Source of the DNA: DATBVX01 sp963705495
GTDB taxonomy: Bacteria; Pseudomonadota; Gammaproteobacteria; Steroidobacterales; Steroidobacteraceae
Direction of reading: 5' to 3'
Assembly: GCA_963705495.1 (NCBI GenBank)
Contig: CAVPJQ010000004.1
Location: forward strand, 1-64,000
Length of the DNA stretch: 64,000 bases
Position 1 is the first letter of the stretch. Each line of letters starts with the position of its first letter. The translations under genes were made by a program, and so were the position numbers. Below are positions 61,118 to 64,000 of this stretch, one piece after another. The notes below the pieces were generated by a model that saw only the letters and a program-made list of their open reading frames with translations, ran no database searches and had not been told where the DNA came from.

Positions 61118-61145
61118 ATACCTTCACAACTTAAACCCGGCACCT
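61118..61145 (-). repeat. REP copy 2, inverted to copy 1
   Basis: ATACCTTCACAACTTAAACC followed by CGGCACCT. Read on the minus strand it matches copy 1 in 27 of 28 positions. The two copies bracket the RAYT gene as an inverted pair over 1059 bases. Confidence 0.85.
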
Positions 61146-61241
61146 TTTAAACCTCCCGCCCCCCAGCCGCGTCTAACTCGTCGGATCACTTCGGATTTGC
61201 ACGCGGGGCGCCCGGCGCGACGCGGCTGGTAGTATCGATGC

Positions 61242-61808
61242 ATGAGCACAGGCCAGAGCGCCGTAATGACCTTGGAATCGCGGGCGATCGACACCGAGGA
61301 ACAGTGGATCGAACGCGCGCGGGCGGGCGATCGGCTCGCCTTCGAGCAGATCTACCGGGCCTACTCGGGCAAGGTCTATGGCCTGTGTCTGCGGCTGACC
61401 CGCGAGCCTTCAGTGGCCGAGGACTGCACGCAGGAGACCTTCATCAGTGCCTGGCGCAACCTCGGTCGCTTCGAGGGGCGCAGTGCCCTCGGCACGTGGT
61501 TGCACCGGATCGCTGTGAATGCGGCACTGGCACGCGGCCGGCGAGGCCACCTGGAAGTAGTGGCGGCCCCGCAGTCCGAAGAGGGTGCCGAACCGGAGAG
61601 CGCCGTGCTCATGGACGCTTTGCCACCCATCGATGTGGAGGCCGCGATCGAATCATTGCCGGAGGGCGCACGGCACGTGCTGGTGCTCTACGGAATCTAT
61701 GGTTACACGCATGAGGAAGCCGCAAACATGCTTGGCATTGCCGTCGGCACCTGCAAAGCACAACTGCATCGCGCGCGACGCCTGCTGCGTGAGCGCTTGA
61801 GCGCGTGA
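61242..61808 (+). CDS. ECF RNA polymerase sigma factor (RpoE-like)
   Basis: A 188-residue sigma-70-family factor. Region 2 (about 30-97) has FEQIYRAYSGKVYGL, AEDCTQETFISAWR and WLHRIAVNAAL. Region 4 (about 125-180) has LPEGARHVLVLYGIYGYTHEE and VGTCKAQLHRARRLLRE. It is followed eight bases later by a membrane protein that is probably its anti-sigma factor, then a DUF4097 gene. The target promoters are unknown. Confidence 0.93.
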   Translation: MSTGQSAVMTLESRAIDTEEQWIERARAGDRLAFEQIYRAYSGKVYGLCLRLTREPSVAEDCTQETFISAWRNLGRFEGRSALGTWLHRIAVNAALARGRRGHLEVVAAPQSEEGAEPESAVLMDALPPIDVEAAIESLPEGARHVLVLYGIYGYTHEEAANMLGIAVGTCKAQLHRARRLLRERLSA

Positions 61809-61815
61809 GCCTCGT

Positions 61816-62424
61816 ATGACAAATGTCCACGACAACGGCGAGCACGGCAGCACTGACGACGGCATCCTGAAGGCCGTCCGCGAGCTGCCGCAATCGGTTG
61901 AGCCGCGTCGCGACCTGTGGCCGCAAATCGCACGCCAGCTCGACACCGGCGATGCACGACGCCCGGGGCTGCAGATCGGTTGGACTTTCGCGCTGGCTGC
62001 GGCCATCGGCTGCATGGCACTCGGTGCCTTGCTCACCATCGGCCTGATGAAGCGCGGTGCAACGGTTCCCTCGGCAAACCTCGTCACACAGGTCACTCCT
62101 CCCGCGGAAACGGCGCCGCGAATCGAGCGCGCGAGCCTCGGCGGCTACGCGATGCTCGGCCCCGAGTACGAGCAAGCGCGTGCTACCCTGATGATTGGCC
62201 TCGCCGAGCGACTCGATCGGCTGCCGCCGCTCGAACAGCAGAAAGTCGAGCGCAATCTCAATGAGATTCAGCGCGCGCTGGGCGAGATCAATGCAGCATT
62301 ACAGCTGGCTCCGAATGACACCTTGCTTCGCGAGCTGCTGCTGAACACCTACCACGATGAGCTGGCGCTGCTCGCCAACGTCAACCACATCGCCGACACG
62401 ATTCCTTCGAGGACCGCATCATGA
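61816..62424 (+). CDS. Single-pass membrane protein, probable anti-sigma factor
   Basis: A 202-residue protein with a cytoplasmic N-terminus (about 1-50), one helix (WTFALAAAIGCMALGALLTIG, 54-74) and a helical periplasmic domain. Its place between the ECF sigma gene and an exported DUF4097 protein, and its topology, fit an anti-sigma factor, but I do not see a clear ZAS motif (no HxxxCxxC). The stop overlaps the next start (ATGA). Confidence 0.7.
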   Translation: MTNVHDNGEHGSTDDGILKAVRELPQSVEPRRDLWPQIARQLDTGDARRPGLQIGWTFALAAAIGCMALGALLTIGLMKRGATVPSANLVTQVTPPAETAPRIERASLGGYAMLGPEYEQARATLMIGLAERLDRLPPLEQQKVERNLNEIQRALGEINAALQLAPNDTLLRELLLNTYHDELALLANVNHIADTIPSRTAS

Positions 62425-63314
62425 CGATCATCAAGTATTGCTTTGCCATCGCCGCGCTGCTGTGTGCGCCGCTCGTCCTGGCGGACGAGGAGATCGACCG
62501 CGTCCTTGCGGCCGACGCCAAGGGTGATGTGGATATTTCCAACGTTGCCGGCACCGTGAATGTGACGGGTTGGGACCGCAATGAAGTGCGCGTCACCGGG
62601 AGCCTCGGCGAGGGCGTGGAGCGGCTCGATTTCACCAGTGAAGGCAAGCGCACCCTGATCAAGGTCGTGCTCAAGAAGTCCACTCACTGGGGTGACGACG
62701 GTGGGGCTGAACTCTCGATCCGTGTTCCTGCCGCCAGCCGCCTCGATGTCAACACGGTGAGCGCGGAAATCACCGTCAAGGGCGTGTCGGGCACGCAGCG
62801 CCTGCAGACGGTCTCGGGTGAAATATCGACCGATGTGGCCACGGAAGAAGCCGAGGTCAAGACCGTGAGCGGCGATGTGATCCTGCGCGGCGAAGGCACT
62901 CCGTCGGTGCTGACGCTCACCACCGTAAGTGGCAACGCCCAGGCGAGTCGCGTCGCTGGCGAAGTCACGGCGACTACGGTGAGTGGTGATCTCAACCTGT
63001 CGCTCGATGCGATCAGTCGTGCGCGCCTGCGCACGACGTCCGGAAACCTGTCACTGCGCGGGGTGCTGAAGGGTGACGCGCGTGTCGACGGCGAAACGAT
63101 TTCCGGAGATCTCTCCTTCGTGTTCAAGGCGCCCGTCGATGCGGAGTTCGACATCGAGACCTTTTCCGGCGATATCGACAACTGCTTCGGCCCGAAATCA
63201 CAGTCCAAGACCGAGCACGGCCCGGGGCGCGAGCTCCATTTCCGGGAAGGCCAGGGCACTGCCGACGTGCGGGTCAACAGCCTGAGCGGCACGATCAGCC
63301 TCTGCAATCGCTGA
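62421..63314 (+). CDS. DUF4097-family exported protein with repeated TVSG turns
   Basis: A 297-residue protein with a signal peptide ending APLVLA|DE. The body is a ladder of short repeats with a T-x-S-G-x turn: NTVSAE, QTVSGE, KTVSGD, TTVSGN, TTVSGD, RTTSGN, ETISGD, ETFSGD and NSLSGT. This suggests a right-handed beta-solenoid, as in DUF4097 proteins. The start overlaps the upstream stop by four bases, so it belongs to the ECF sigma operon. The role is probably in envelope stress; no enzyme motif is present. Confidence 0.88.
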   Translation: MTIIKYCFAIAALLCAPLVLADEEIDRVLAADAKGDVDISNVAGTVNVTGWDRNEVRVTGSLGEGVERLDFTSEGKRTLIKVVLKKSTHWGDDGGAELSIRVPAASRLDVNTVSAEITVKGVSGTQRLQTVSGEISTDVATEEAEVKTVSGDVILRGEGTPSVLTLTTVSGNAQASRVAGEVTATTVSGDLNLSLDAISRARLRTTSGNLSLRGVLKGDARVDGETISGDLSFVFKAPVDAEFDIETFSGDIDNCFGPKSQSKTEHGPGRELHFREGQGTADVRVNSLSGTISLCNR

Positions 63315-63367
63315 AGGCATCCGCGGCGCTGGCGGGTAACGACCAGCGGTCGAACTGTTCCGCGCTT

Positions 63368-63454
63368 GTAGAGGTGCCGGGTTTAAGTTATTCAGTTATT
63401 GCTCACTAGTAGGAGCAACCGAATAACTGAATAACTTAAACCCGGCACCTCTAC
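63368..63454. repeat. Large REP palindrome (33-bp perfect arms)
   Basis: The left arm 63368-63400 and right arm 63422-63454 are perfect reverse complements over 33 bases, around a 21-base centre with an inner GCTC/GAGC pairing. Each arm holds the REP core GGTGCCGGGTTTAAGTTAT preceded by GTAG. It lies between the DUF4097 gene and the asmA-like gene. On RNA or single-stranded DNA it would fold into a very long hairpin. Confidence 0.95.
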
Positions 63455-63484
63455 ACCGGCACCTCTACACCTCTACACTCTACA
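63441..63484 (+). repeat. Shrinking tandem tail next to the REP palindrome
   Basis: After the right arm the units get shorter: CCCGGCACCTCTACA, CCGGCACCTCTACA, CCTCTACA and CTCTACA. Each keeps the 3' end CTCTACA and loses bases from its 5' side. The tail ends 12 bases before the asmA ribosome site. Confidence 0.85.
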
Positions 63485-63506
63485 TTCGCTTACATAGGAG
63501 CGCGGA

Positions 63507-64000
63507 ATGCGGGCCCTGAAGATTGCCGGCTGGGCGATTCTTGGCGTGGTCGTGCTGCTGGTGCTCGCCGGCATCGCGGTGGTCGCGTTCGTCGATCCAA
63601 ACGATTACAAGGATGACATCGCGAAGGCGGTGCGCGATCGCACCGGGCGCGACCTGAAACTCGATGGCAATCTCTCGCTCTCGATATTCCCGTGGCTCGC
63701 CATCGAAACCGGGCACGCCGAGCTTGGCAATCCGGCCGGTTTCGGCTCGGGCCCGTTCGTCGCTGTCGAATCGGCGGATGTCGGCGTCAAGCTGATCCCG
63801 CTGCTTCGCGGGCAATTCGAAGTGCGTCGGCTGCGGCTCGACGGCCTGCGGGTCAACTTGATAAGGGACCAGCGCAACCATACGAACTGGGAAGACCTGG
63901 CGAAGTCATCGGGCACCAGCGCGCCCGCGCAGTCCGGTGGCTCGGCCAGGATCGCCGGACTCACTCTCAAGGATGGCGCGCTCGACTATCGTGATCTCGG
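63507..64000 (+). CDS. AsmA-family protein, N-terminal part (cut by window edge)
   Basis: A 164-codon open frame from ATG 63507, with AGGAG seven bases upstream, running off the right edge. An N-terminal membrane helix (WAILGVVVLLVLAGIAVVAF, about residues 9-28) is followed by DPNDYKDDIAKAVRDRTGRD and the AsmA pattern LSLSIFPWLAIETGHAELGNP. AsmA-like proteins are large periplasm-spanning proteins linked to lipid transport and outer-membrane assembly. Its leader contains the REP palindrome and tail. Confidence 0.88.
   Translation, partial: MRALKIAGWAILGVVVLLVLAGIAVVAFVDPNDYKDDIAKAVRDRTGRDLKLDGNLSLSIFPWLAIETGHAELGNPAGFGSGPFVAVESADVGVKLIPLLRGQFEVRRLRLDGLRVNLIRDQRNHTNWEDLAKSSGTSAPAQSGGSARIAGLTLKDGALDYRDL

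Noticed and set aside
60087..61145. Complete insertion sequence with terminal inverted repeats and target duplication
   Set aside because: The flanking copies are REP elements, no target-site duplication is visible, and RAYTs act on repeats rather than as classical IS units.

Overview
The window is a high-GC bacterial chromosome segment with densely packed genes, Shine-Dalgarno-type starts and conserved gammaproteobacterial blocks: rsmD/coaD near ftsY-ftsE-ftsX-rpoH, rpmB-rpmG-radC-coaBC-dut-pyrE-xth, gltB-gltD and kdpFABC-kdpDE. A PEP-CTERM protein, a Pds-type two-component pair, an LpxR-like deacylase and a Pla-1/cef-type lipoprotein lipase point to a free-living, exopolysaccharide-forming gammaproteobacterium, perhaps of the Steroidobacter/Nevskia/Xanthomonas side of the class. 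That placement is inference from gene content; there is no rRNA in the window. No prophage, integron, CRISPR array or complete insertion sequence is visible. Layout: 1-6436 holds the tail of a membrane protein and glutamate synthase gltBD, which ends in a bidirectional terminator. 6517-11109 holds a PEP-CTERM gene behind a near-consensus sigma-54 promoter, a PdsS/PdsR-type sensor and regulator, and two overlapping small unknown genes. 11096-13443 is a glutaryl-CoA dehydrogenase gene with a divergent LysR regulator. 13550-24427 is potassium uptake: a new small membrane ORF coupled to kdpF, then kdpA, kdpB, kdpC, kdpD and kdpE, and, convergent to them, a second full-length KdpD whose phospho-accepting histidine is glutamine. 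24533-35664 is mostly envelope: LpxR-like deacylase, Mpo1-like membrane protein, thioesterase-like protein, OmpA lipoprotein, rpoH, surface-antigen and NlpE-like proteins, ftsYEX and a lipoprotein lipase. 35783-40796 carries rsmD, coaD, ggt, mutM and a desaturase with an odd C-terminal tail. 40878-47532 is the rpmGB-radC-coaBC-dut-pyrE-xth-ampG housekeeping block. 47584-53560 is mixed (DUF6763-like protein, marC, trmB, KDPG aldolase plus sugar kinase, an ORF6N protein, an M20 peptidase, tRNA-Gly). 53620-60074 holds a sulfatase with a GlxA-type regulator and a PAS kinase/LuxR regulator pair. 60087-64000 has a REP-associated transposase (RAYT) between inverted REP copies, an ECF sigma operon, a very large REP palindrome and the start of an asmA-like gene. 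How they work together: the Kdp genes form a complete potassium-limitation module with an apparently kinase-dead second sensor. The Pds and PEP-CTERM genes suggest surface or biofilm control, but no sortase or exosortase is in view. The ECF sigma, membrane protein and DUF4097 genes form a translationally coupled envelope-stress-like operon. The RAYT and its repeats explain the repeat structure at the right end.
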